This document shows positions 1-6,424 of a DNA stretch of 15,408 nucleotides, piece by piece. Numbering within the stretch: the first letter of the stretch is position 1; the number at the start of each line of letters is the position of its first letter. A model generated the notes under the pieces. The model had not been told where the DNA came from and did no database searches. It saw only the letters and a program-made list of their open reading frames with translations. Position numbers and translations under genes: made by a program. Origin of the DNA: an uncultured Bacteroides sp. (GTDB lineage: Bacteria > Bacteroidota > Bacteroidia > Bacteroidales > Bacteroidaceae); assembly GCF_910578895.1 (NCBI RefSeq), contig NZ_CAJTSC010000068.1:1-15408 (forward strand), in the 5' to 3' direction.

Positions 1-55
1 GGCGTAAGCCAGCAGATTTACAGTCTGCCCCATTTGGCCACTCTGGTATTTGCCC
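1..55 (-). tRNA. tRNA-Tyr (GUA), partial at left edge
   Basis: Read on the minus strand from 55, the sequence gives a 5' acceptor half GGGCAAA, U8, a D-arm (CCA/UGG), and an anticodon stem GCAGA/UCUGC around loop CUGUAAA, so the anticodon is GUA (Tyr). A long class II variable arm begins after it (UGGCUUACGCC). The T-arm and 3' acceptor strand lie left of base 1. The layout matches E. coli tRNA-Tyr position by position. It is the second gene of the operon that starts with tRNA-Thr at 208. Confidence 0.93.
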
Positions 56-134
56 AAACTGAAAAGAGCTCCTTTCTTCCGAAACCGCCACAAGGCATTT
101 CAATCTCCGGCGATTATCCGCCCTCTTTCTTTCG

Positions 135-208
135 AGCCTCTTGTCGGATTCGAACCAACGACCCCGAGATTACAAATCACGTGCTCTGGCCAACTGAGCT
201 AAAGAGGC
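135..208 (-). tRNA. tRNA-Thr (UGU)
   Basis: A complete 74-nt minus-strand cloverleaf: acceptor GCCTCTT (208-202) pairs with AAGAGGC (142-136), discriminator U at 135, D-arm GCTC/GAGC, and a T-arm with the TTCGAAT loop. The anticodon loop is TTTGTAA, so the anticodon is UGU, reading ACA. The anticodon stem CGTGA/TCTCG has one U-U mismatch. CCA is not encoded. With tRNA-Tyr downstream, the order matches the start of the thrU-tyrU-glyT-thrT-tufB operon of E. coli. Confidence 0.95.
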
Positions 209-316
209 GGGGTGGGTAAGCAATCTACATCGCGCCGCTACAACCAACTACCTTTGCTGCGATCAAGCCCTGGAGGATTCGAAGGGAGCTGGCCGTATAG
301 GACTTACCCGTTTTGC
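209..316 (-). ncRNA. Structured leader of the tRNA-Thr/tRNA-Tyr operon
   Basis: About 100 nt separate the expected transcription start from the tRNA-Thr 5' end. In the RNA sense GGGTAAG (309-303) can pair with CTTACCC (220-214), closing most of the leader. Inside it ATCGC (261-257) can pair with GCGAT (233-229), and an AGCTCCC...GGGCT hairpin carries a T-loop-like TTCGAATCC. These pairings were read by eye. Whether this is a processing leader, an attenuator or a separate RNA is unknown. I do not recognise an Rfam family. Confidence 0.45.
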
Positions 317-321
317 GAGTG

Positions 322-351
322 CAAAGGTAGATAAAAATTTTAATCCTGCAA
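322..351 (-). promoter_or_regulatory. Promoter of the tRNA operon
   Basis: On the minus strand the -7 box TACCTTTG lies at 329-322 and a TTG element at 351-349, with a 19-nt spacer. This is the spacing expected for the Bacteroides primary sigma factor (TTTG, 19-21 nt, TAnnTTTG). Transcription should start near 315 and run leftward into the leader and tRNA-Thr. Confidence 0.75.
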
Positions 352-413
352 TACTTCACCCCAACTTTTTTCAACTTTAACAAGAATACAGGGGCTACAA
401 CCAATATTATTTA

Positions 414-421
414 TAACTTTG
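414..421 (+). promoter_or_regulatory. -7 box upstream of the DUF4199 gene
   Basis: TAACTTTG matches the Bacteroides TAnnTTTG -7 consensus 19 bases before the ATG at 441, leaving a very short 5' untranslated region. No clear -33 TTTG stands at the expected distance, so the assignment rests on one element. Confidence 0.5.
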
Positions 422-440
422 CACCATATTTCTAAGAAAA

Positions 441-968
441 ATGGCAGAAAATAAAGGTTACATGCAATATGCAATGTTATTCGGTACCTACTTGGGTGGA
501 TATTGGATTTTAAAATTCACGCTTTTTCCCTTAGGGCTGACAATCCCGTTTTTATCTTTCCTTTTCGCTGGGCTCACGTTGTGTGTCCCTTTTATGGGAT
601 ATTATTATGTACGAATGTACCGTAACGCGGTATGCGACGGTGCCATTGGTTTCCTGCACGCATGGATATTCACTGTTTTTATGTACATGTTTGCCGCATT
701 GCTGACAGCAGTGGCACACTACATTTACTTCCGTTTCATAGACCACGGCTTTGTTATCAATGCCTATGAAACACAAATAGACATTCTAAACCAAAGTGGC
801 GTGCCGGGCATAGAAGCCTATACAGATATGTTTCAAGCCACATTAGATACTGTAAAATCGCTCACTCCCATAGATATTACCATGCAATTGGTGTCATGGA
901 ATGTATTTTGCGGTTCATTGCTTGCCTTTCCTACCGCCTTATTTGCAACAAGACGCAAGAAGGAATGA
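441..968 (+). CDS. DUF4199 family inner-membrane protein
   Basis: A 175-aa protein that is almost entirely hydrophobic, with about four membrane segments (roughly residues 10-30, 33-55, 70-92 and 150-168). The loop between the last two, about residues 95-145, is soluble. The tail ends in a basic TRRKKE, which suggests a cytoplasmic C-terminus. Layout and length fit the DUF4199 family, common in Bacteroidetes and of unknown biochemical function. The stop is 64 bases before the glycosyltransferase ATG, and in Bacteroidales these two families are commonly neighbours, so a joint role at the inner membrane is plausible but inferred. The ATG follows a candidate -7 box directly, which supports this start. 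Confidence 0.8.
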   Translation: MAENKGYMQYAMLFGTYLGGYWILKFTLFPLGLTIPFLSFLFAGLTLCVPFMGYYYVRMYRNAVCDGAIGFLHAWIFTVFMYMFAALLTAVAHYIYFRFIDHGFVINAYETQIDILNQSGVPGIEAYTDMFQATLDTVKSLTPIDITMQLVSWNVFCGSLLAFPTALFATRRKKE

Positions 969-1032
969 TAAGAAAGGACAGATTTCGGATAAATCAAGAT
1001 ACAGAGTAAATAATAAAATAGTAAATAATAAA

Positions 1033-1986
1033 ATGGATATTTCAGTTGTCGTTCCTTTATATAATGAAGAAGAGTCTCTTCCGGAATTGTTTGCATGGAT
1101 TGAACGGGTAATGAAAACCCATGACTTTTCTTATGAAGTTATTTTCGTCAATGACGGAAGCACCGACCACTCCTGGCAGATAATAGAGCAGTTACAGGCA
1201 AAGTCTGATAAAGTACGCGGAATAAAGTTCCGTCGTAATTACGGTAAATCGCCGGCACTCTATTGCGGTTTTGAACAAGCCCAAGGAGATGTCGTGATTA
1301 CAATGGATGCCGATTTACAGGATAGCCCCGATGAAATACCGGAACTGTATCGCATGGTTACGGAAGAAGGTTACGACCTTGTATCCGGCTGGAAACAAAA
1401 GAGATACGATCCATTATCAAAAACCATGCCGACAAAACTGTTCAACGCTACGGCACGCAAGGTTTCCGGCATAAAGAACCTGCATGACTTCAACTGCGGA
1501 TTGAAAGCCTATCGCAAAGATGTCATAAAAAACATAGAAGTGTATGGAGAAATGCACCGTTACATCCCCTATCTCGCCAAAAATGCCGGCTTCAAGAAGA
1601 TTGGCGAGAAAGTGGTGCACCATCAGGCACGCAAATTCGGCAAGACAAAGTTTGGCGGATGGAATCGTTTCTTCAACGGATACCTGGATTTGATTTCCCT
1701 CTGGTTTCTCTCCACTTTCGGTATCAAGCCCATGCACTTCTTCGGCATATTGGGTTCGCTGATGTTCTTTATCGGATTCGTAGCCGTAATCATTGTCGGA
1801 GCCAGTAAACTGTATTACATGAGCCACGGCATGCCATACCGCCTTGTGACGGATTCTCCTTATTTCTATCTGTCACTAACATCCATGATTATCGGTACGC
1901 AGCTATTTGTGGCAGGATTCCTCGGCGAACTGATATCCCGCAATGCACCGGAACGTAATAAATATCAAATAGAGAAAATGATTTAA
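1033..1986 (+). CDS. Family 2 glycosyltransferase, polyprenyl-phosphate type, with two membrane helices
   Basis: From the ATG at 1033 the product is 317 aa. The frame is open back to 901, but GT2 homology begins at MDISVVVPLYNEE, so the later start is chosen. It has the GT-A N-terminal strand VVVPLYNEE (5-13), NDGSTD (40-45), and the metal/nucleotide-binding MDADLQD (91-97). Two C-terminal membrane helices sit near 235-258 and 276-299. This is the GtrB/DPM1-like architecture, in which a sugar is moved from a nucleotide donor to a polyprenyl phosphate on the cytoplasmic face. The sugar cannot be read from sequence. The next gene starts 2 bases after the stop, which suggests co-transcription. 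Confidence 0.88.
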   Translation: MDISVVVPLYNEEESLPELFAWIERVMKTHDFSYEVIFVNDGSTDHSWQIIEQLQAKSDKVRGIKFRRNYGKSPALYCGFEQAQGDVVITMDADLQDSPDEIPELYRMVTEEGYDLVSGWKQKRYDPLSKTMPTKLFNATARKVSGIKNLHDFNCGLKAYRKDVIKNIEVYGEMHRYIPYLAKNAGFKKIGEKVVHHQARKFGKTKFGGWNRFFNGYLDLISLWFLSTFGIKPMHFFGILGSLMFFIGFVAVIIVGASKLYYMSHGMPYRLVTDSPYFYLSLTSMIIGTQLFVAGFLGELISRNAPERNKYQIEKMI

Positions 1987-1988
1987 CT

Positions 1989-2474
1989 ATGAAAGCTTTA
2001 ATCAAATTCATCATATTCGGAACTATTCTTTTACCTGTTCTCAGTATAACAATATCTTGTTCGGAAGAGGCGGACTGCTCCATGGCGACACGCGCCATGA
2101 TGCAATGCTACTTATATACATTGGATCCCGAAACCAATGTCGTATCCAATGACACTTTAGATTCGTTGACAGTTACCGCCCTGGGCACGGATTCCATCAT
2201 TATCAACAACCAGAAAAAAGTGCACGACCTCTCCTTGCCGTTGAGATATACCGCCGACTCTACCGTGCTTGTGTTTCGCTACAGCAAGACATTGACAGAC
2301 ACGGTTGTCATCCGTCAGAGTAATACGCCTTATTTCCTGTCGATGGATTGCGGTTATCAGATGAAACAAGCCATAACCGGGGTTCGCTACAGCCGTCACA
2401 GCCTTGATTCTATTCGCATTGCAAATAAAGAAGCCGGAATTTATGGAACAGAAAATCTTAAATTATTCTATTAG
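1989..2474 (+). CDS. DUF6452 family lipoprotein
   Basis: A 161-aa protein with an N-terminal hydrophobic stretch ending in a lipobox-like LSITISC (Cys about residue 24), so probably exported and lipid-anchored. The rest is rich in Thr, Ser and short beta-prone segments. I assign it to DUF6452 from overall resemblance and from the following DUF6048 gene. No enzymatic motif is visible. It begins 2 bases after the glycosyltransferase stop and overlaps the next gene by 32 bases, so the three are very likely one transcript with coupled translation. Function is unknown; cell-envelope work is the natural inference. Confidence 0.72.
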   Translation: MKALIKFIIFGTILLPVLSITISCSEEADCSMATRAMMQCYLYTLDPETNVVSNDTLDSLTVTALGTDSIIINNQKKVHDLSLPLRYTADSTVLVFRYSKTLTDTVVIRQSNTPYFLSMDCGYQMKQAITGVRYSRHSLDSIRIANKEAGIYGTENLKLFY

Positions 2475-3210
2475 TCTGGCACTCTGTTTGCTGTTGTCAT
2501 TGCCATTACAGGCACAGACAGGCAATATCTCCACCCCACCGGTAAATACCCCTCCCAAAAAGGAGAAAAAGGAAATCAAAGAGGAAGTGCATTATCCGTT
2601 ATATAATGGTATCTCTGTCAGCGCAGACCTGTGGGGACCCGGGAGCAAACTCCTTGGAAGCGATTTTTTCAGTGGTGAAGTGGCTGTTGATGTCAACCTC
2701 AAGAACCGCTTTTTTCCAATTGTCGAATTAGGATATGGCAGCACTGACACCTGGGGAGACAAAGGAATACATTACAAGACCAATGCCCCCTATTTCCGCA
2801 TTGGCATGGACTACAACGCGCTTTATAACAAGAAACACGGGCACATGATACTCGTCGGGCTGCGCTATGCGGCAACCGGCTTCAAATATGATGTCGCAGC
2901 ATTAGCGGTCAACGATCCCGAATACGGCGGCAGCTTAGGCAACCCGAATTTGGAAGACGACATTTGGGGGAGTAGCCTGCCGTTTAATTATAAAGGAATG
3001 AAAGGTTCGATGCAGTGGGCGGAATTCTGCGCCGGCATACGGGCGCATGTGTGGAAAAACCTGTACATGAGCTGGGCGATACGCTTCAAATTCCGCCTGA
3101 GTTCTTCCGTTGCCGAATATGGAGAGCCGTGGTACGTACCCGGTTACGGCAAATACAACGGAAACACCACCGGTGTCACCTATACAATAATCTATAAATT
3201 ACCGTTCTGA
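2443..3210 (+). CDS. DUF6048 family outer-membrane-like protein
   Basis: The chosen ATG at 2443 gives 255 aa and a clean signal peptide: MEQK, a hydrophobic LALCLLLSLPLQ core, then cleavage after AQA near residue 25. The open frame extends to 2404, but those extra residues would spoil the signal. A proline/lysine-rich linker (about 32-48) leads into a domain of alternating aromatic strands (LGYG, FRIGMDYN, LVGLRYA, MSWAIRFKF). It ends in a strand closing with F (IIYKLPF), as is typical of outer-membrane beta-barrels. It overlaps the preceding DUF6452 gene, its usual partner. A lipoprotein plus a barrel may form a complex in the outer membrane, which is inference. Confidence 0.72.
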   Translation: MEQKILNYSISLALCLLLSLPLQAQTGNISTPPVNTPPKKEKKEIKEEVHYPLYNGISVSADLWGPGSKLLGSDFFSGEVAVDVNLKNRFFPIVELGYGSTDTWGDKGIHYKTNAPYFRIGMDYNALYNKKHGHMILVGLRYAATGFKYDVAALAVNDPEYGGSLGNPNLEDDIWGSSLPFNYKGMKGSMQWAEFCAGIRAHVWKNLYMSWAIRFKFRLSSSVAEYGEPWYVPGYGKYNGNTTGVTYTIIYKLPF

Positions 3211-3215
3211 CAACA

Positions 3216-3797
3216 ATGACAGGATTAGAAGTCTGGTTACTTGCCATAGGGCTTGCCATGGACTGCTTCGCCGTATCCATAGCAAGCGGCATCATACTGA
3301 AACGTGTCCGGTTGCGTCCGATGTTGATAATGGCATCGGCTTTCGGATTCTTTCAGGCACTCATGCCTTTGCTGGGCTGGATAGGCGCCAGTTTCTTCAG
3401 CCACCTCATCGAAAGCATTGACCATTGGATGGCATTTGCCATCCTTGCCTTCCTCGGCGGACGCATGGTTATGGAGTCCTTCAAAGATGAGGACTGCAGA
3501 CAAGAATTTGACCCCACCTGCCTGAAAGTAGTAGCGGCATTAGCCGTAGCCACCAGCATTGATGCATTGGCAGTAGGCATTTCATTCGCTTTTCTCGGAG
3601 TTCAGAATCTTACATCCATTCTCTCCCCCATCAGTGTCATAGGACTTGTGTCATTTATACTGTCGCTTGTCGGACTGATGTTCGGCATCCGCTTCGGAAG
3701 TGGCATTGCCCGCAAACTGCGCGCGGAACTTCTGGGAGGTGTTATTCTTATCATTATCGGTACCAAAATATTGATAGAACATCTTTTCCTGAATTAA
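3216..3797 (+). CDS. mntP: Manganese efflux pump MntP
   Basis: 193 aa, the usual family length, with six predicted membrane helices in two repeats. Each repeat carries the family's conserved membrane aspartate: MDCFAVSIASG (15-25, D16) and ATSIDALAVGISFA (112-125, D116). MntP proteins export Mn2+ across the inner membrane and protect against manganese excess. The gene starts 5 bases after the DUF6048 stop and so probably belongs to the same transcript. I see no Mn-sensing riboswitch in front of it, so regulation would come from the upstream promoter or an unseen factor. Confidence 0.93.
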   Translation: MTGLEVWLLAIGLAMDCFAVSIASGIILKRVRLRPMLIMASAFGFFQALMPLLGWIGASFFSHLIESIDHWMAFAILAFLGGRMVMESFKDEDCRQEFDPTCLKVVAALAVATSIDALAVGISFAFLGVQNLTSILSPISVIGLVSFILSLVGLMFGIRFGSGIARKLRAELLGGVILIIIGTKILIEHLFLN

Positions 3798-3831
3798 GAA
3801 TTAAAGAAATCGAGAACTAAAGAATTAAACT

Positions 3832-4854
3832 ATGGAAAAAAAAGCACAACGAAACTTCTTATGGGTTGCCCTGTTCGCATTGGGTACTATCGGAATACTC
3901 GCACGCCACAACCGTACCATCCCTTACCAAACCGCCACCGGGCTGATTTTCGGAACCGTCTACAACATAACCTATCAGTATGACGGCGACTTGAAGGCAG
4001 AAATAGAGACAGAACTCAAGCGGTTCGACGGTTCACTGTCCCCGTTTAATGATACAGCCACCATTACACGCATCAACCGGAATGAAAATATCATCCCCGA
4101 CACCTTCTTCACCAACGTATTCCGTCGCAGCATGGAAATCTCCGAAGAGACCCAAGGAGCTTTTGACATCACGGTAGCCCCACTTGCCAATGCCTGGGGG
4201 TTCGGTTTTAAGAAAGGAACATTCCCCGACTCTATCATGGTAGACAGTTTATTAGACATCACCGGCTATCCGAAAGTCGCATTGTCTGCCGATGGCAAGA
4301 TAAGCAAGAAAGACCCGCGCATCATGCTTTCGTGCAGCGCCGTAGCCAAAGGTTATGCTGTGGATGTCATTGCACAGCTCTTGGAAAAAAAAGGTATTGC
4401 CAACTTTATGGTAGACATAGGCGGAGAGGTAGTAGTCCGTGGAACAAACCCCAAAAACAGTTTATGGCGTATCGGAATCAACAAACCGATAGACGACTCA
4501 CTTGCCGTAAACAGGGAGTTACAAACCATATTGCAAGTTACCAACGTAGGCATAGCGACTTCGGGAAATTACCGCAACTATTACTACAAAAACGGAAAGA
4601 AATATGCCCACACCATAGACCCGCGCACAGGCTATCCGGTACAGCACAATATCTTGTCCGCCACTGTGATTACCCGCGACTGCATGAGCGCCGATGCCTA
4701 CGCCACCGCTTTCATGGTAATGGGACTGGAAGAAGCCGAACGCTTTGCCGATGCACATCCCGGACTTGATGCCTGTTTCATATATACGGATGAGAAAGGA
4801 GAATTCCAAATGTTCTATACGAAAGGGATGCATAAATACATAAAGGAGAAATAG
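3832..4854 (+). CDS. apbE: FAD:protein FMN transferase (ApbE)
   Basis: 340 aa. ApbE proteins use FAD to attach FMN covalently to a threonine or serine of electron-transfer subunits (NqrB/C, RnfD/G and similar) outside the inner membrane. Family motifs are clear: SPFN (70-73), FDITVAPL (111-118), VAKGYAVD (171-178), DIGGEV (195-200), HTIDPRTGYP (260-269) and the metal-binding region MSADAYATAFMVMG (285-298). The N-terminus has one hydrophobic segment (about 9-23) without a lipobox cysteine, so it is probably anchored rather than a lipoprotein. It lies 34 bases after mntP and ends just before a strong terminator. No target protein is encoded in the window. Confidence 0.93.
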   Translation: MEKKAQRNFLWVALFALGTIGILARHNRTIPYQTATGLIFGTVYNITYQYDGDLKAEIETELKRFDGSLSPFNDTATITRINRNENIIPDTFFTNVFRRSMEISEETQGAFDITVAPLANAWGFGFKKGTFPDSIMVDSLLDITGYPKVALSADGKISKKDPRIMLSCSAVAKGYAVDVIAQLLEKKGIANFMVDIGGEVVVRGTNPKNSLWRIGINKPIDDSLAVNRELQTILQVTNVGIATSGNYRNYYYKNGKKYAHTIDPRTGYPVQHNILSATVITRDCMSADAYATAFMVMGLEEAERFADAHPGLDACFIYTDEKGEFQMFYTKGMHKYIKEK

Positions 4855-4875
4855 TAAGAGCCCAGGCATGTCTTT

Positions 4876-4900
4876 GGGGAGAAGAATCTCCCCCACTTTT
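4876..4900 (+). terminator. Terminator after apbE
   Basis: GGGGAGA (4876-4882) and TCTCCCC (4887-4893) form a 7-bp GC-rich stem with a 4-base AGAA loop, followed by a short T run at 4897-4900. It lies 22 bases after the apbE stop. Confidence 0.7.
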
Positions 4901-4925
4901 CCAGCATAAACAGTTTATTGCCATT

Positions 4926-5001
4926 TACTCCCAATAAAGTAGTACTTTAGCGACACAAAGTGCCACTTTACCCATAGTAAAGTACTACTTTATCGGGAGT
5001 A
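4926..5001. repeat. Three phased palindromes within a long inverted repeat
   Basis: Outer arms of 24 bp (4926-4949 and 4978-5001) are complementary except for one position. Each arm holds an odd palindrome TAAAGTA-N-TACTTTA (4935-4949, centre 4942; 4978-4992, centre 4985). A third, AAAGTG-C-CACTTT, sits in the loop (4957-4969, centre 4963). Centres are 21 and 22 bp apart, about two helical turns. It lies between converging genes. It could be an operator array, a hairpin or bidirectional terminator, or a copy of a dispersed intergenic repeat. Confidence 0.8.
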
Positions 5002-5116
5002 TACCGGCACAGTATCGCCAATGCACTGAAAGTGTAAACACGATAAACTAAAAACAAACTGCCAAGCGGAGAAATTCAATCTGAAAGGTTATCTCAACAT
5101 CTTTATTTTTACATCA

Positions 5117-5485
5117 TTACTTATAGAACACGAAATATACCGCCAACACCAAGCAGGCGAAAGCAGCGAAATGGTTCCAATGCAAAGACTCCCCCTTAAA
5201 CAGCACGGTAGTGAATATCGTAAAGACAATAAGCGTCACCACTTCCTGAATAACCTTCAACTGCATCAGCGAAAAAGGACCGCCATTGCCTATGAACCCG
5301 ATACGGTTTGCCGGAATTTGAAAGGAATATTCTGCCAACGCTATCATCCATGAGAACAGGATAACGGCATAAAGCGGCCAATTGGAGATAACCTTCATTT
5401 CTTGCAGTTTCAAATGCCCGTACCAGGCAAATGTCATAAACACATTAGATACAATCAACAATAAGATAGTGTAAAAAGCTTTCAT
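5117..5485 (-). CDS. DMT-like small membrane protein, DUF486 family
   Basis: 122 aa with four predicted membrane helices (about 5-23, 37-52, 75-95, 104-121) and the family's central region AEYSFQIPANRIG (52-64), highly typical of DUF486. The family is related to small drug/metabolite transporter folds, but no substrate has been established. It lies 51 bases downstream of the TtcA-type gene on the same strand, so it may be co-transcribed with it. A 12-bp palindrome overlaps the first base of its start codon. The hydrophobic N-terminus begins directly at this ATG, supporting the start. Confidence 0.85.
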   Translation of the reverse strand: MKAFYTILLLIVSNVFMTFAWYGHLKLQEMKVISNWPLYAVILFSWMIALAEYSFQIPANRIGFIGNGGPFSLMQLKVIQEVVTLIVFTIFTTVLFKGESLHWNHFAAFACLVLAVYFVFYK

Positions 5486-5496
5486 ATAGTACTATA
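5485..5496. promoter_or_regulatory. 12-bp palindrome at the DUF486 start codon
   Basis: TATAGTACTATA is a perfect palindrome that begins at the first base of the minus-strand ATG (5483-5485) and covers the ribosome-binding region. It shares the core AGTACT with the larger palindromes at 4926-5001. Being AT-rich and short, it could be chance; an operator or translational site is possible. Confidence 0.35.
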
Positions 5497-5536
5497 ATGA
5501 TTAGTTATTTAGCAGCTGAGATTATCTACCGGCGAC

Positions 5537-6289
5537 TTACCTCTTCTCTTTTTTGTGGGGCAACAGTTCTTCCTGCACATTACTCATGCTCCCCCATAGG
5601 CTGTAGCGCGCTTCGGGATTCATCATTTCCAACTGATGCAGAACGCTTTTCATCGTGCTCCGACTTGACTGCGACTCGTAAGGACAGTTCTTCATCTGCT
5701 TCCGATAGGTCCGTATCTCCGCCAGTTCCACCAAATCTGCCTCATGCACAAGGCACATCGGACGGATAATCGTCATATCAAACTTCTTCATTACCAATCG
5801 TGGCGGCATCGAACTGAATGCTCCTTGATAAGTGATATTCATCAACAAGGTTTCCAGAATATCATCCATGTGATGTCCCAACGCGATTTTATTGCATCCC
5901 TGCTCTTTTGCGACAGTGAACAAAGCTTTACGCCGGTTCCAGGAACACAGGAAACAAGGAGACTTACGGGTATCCGTACTTGCGTCAAACTCCGTTTCAT
6001 ATAACACAAAAGGCACTCCCCAAGTTTCCACATAATTTCTGAGATAGTCCACATCGCTTTGATAAGGGATATTCTTCATCACCACATGAACGGCGACTAC
6101 GGAAAACTTCGGTTTGAGTATCCGGGCACGACGCGCCAGCAACTCTACCAACGCCAAGGAATCCTTGCCACCGGAAAGCCCGATAAGAATTTTATCTCCT
6201 TCCTCTATCAGGCCATATTCCACCACCCCCTTGGCAAAACGCTTCTCAATGCGCCGCAATGTCTTCTCTTCCTCTGTAAATCGTGCCAT
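5537..6289 (-). CDS. ttcA: TtcA-type tRNA 2-thiocytidine biosynthesis protein
   Basis: 250 aa, an N-type PP-loop ATPase. SGGKDS (39-44) is the ATP-binding PP-loop. Cysteines C112 and C115 (PCFLC) and C202 (NCPYE) fit the three ligands of the TtcA [4Fe-4S] cluster. GHHMDD (138-143) is the second conserved PP-loop family motif. TtcA enzymes adenylate and then thiolate cytidine 32 in the anticodon loop of some tRNAs. It is shorter than E. coli TtcA (about 310 aa) but all visible catalytic elements are kept. A related tRNA-thiolation specificity cannot be excluded. A -7 box lies 24 bases upstream. Confidence 0.87.
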   Translation of the reverse strand: MARFTEEEKTLRRIEKRFAKGVVEYGLIEEGDKILIGLSGGKDSLALVELLARRARILKPKFSVVAVHVVMKNIPYQSDVDYLRNYVETWGVPFVLYETEFDASTDTRKSPCFLCSWNRRKALFTVAKEQGCNKIALGHHMDDILETLLMNITYQGAFSSMPPRLVMKKFDMTIIRPMCLVHEADLVELAEIRTYRKQMKNCPYESQSSRSTMKSVLHQLEMMNPEARYSLWGSMSNVQEELLPHKKEKR

Positions 6290-6312
6290 AAAAATCAGTT
6301 AAAAACTGGCTG

Positions 6313-6320
6313 CAAAAGTA
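6313..6320 (-). promoter_or_regulatory. -7 box of the ttcA promoter
   Basis: On the minus strand TACTTTTG (6320-6313) fits TAnnTTTG, 24 bases before the ttcA ATG. The expected -33 region is AT-rich with no clear TTTG. Confidence 0.5.
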
Positions 6321-6393
6321 GCTGAAAAGAATGATTTAAAGAAGAATTAACATAATAGAATCACGGAAAACCGCTTTATTCCGGATTAATTCG

Positions 6394-6401
6394 TATTTTT
6401 G
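6394..6401 (+). promoter_or_regulatory. -7 box upstream of the TPR/PD40 gene
   Basis: TATTTTTG fits TAnnTTTG, 23 bases before the ATG at 6425. With the ttcA promoter on the other strand, 6290-6424 is a divergent promoter region. The -33 element is not convincing. Confidence 0.5.
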
Positions 6402-6424
6402 AACTCATTAAAAAGATTTTTAGC

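Noticed and set aside
34..219. 61-aa open frame on the plus strand
   Set aside because: It runs antisense through tRNA-Tyr and tRNA-Thr; the cloverleaf structures explain the sequence.
901..1032. 44-codon N-terminal extension of the glycosyltransferase
   Set aside because: It overlaps the DUF4199 gene and lacks GT2 similarity; the family's first strand begins right after the ATG at 1033.
4332..4769. 145-aa open frame inside apbE
   Set aside because: Arg/His/Cys-rich composition typical of an out-of-frame shadow; apbE motifs cover the region completely.
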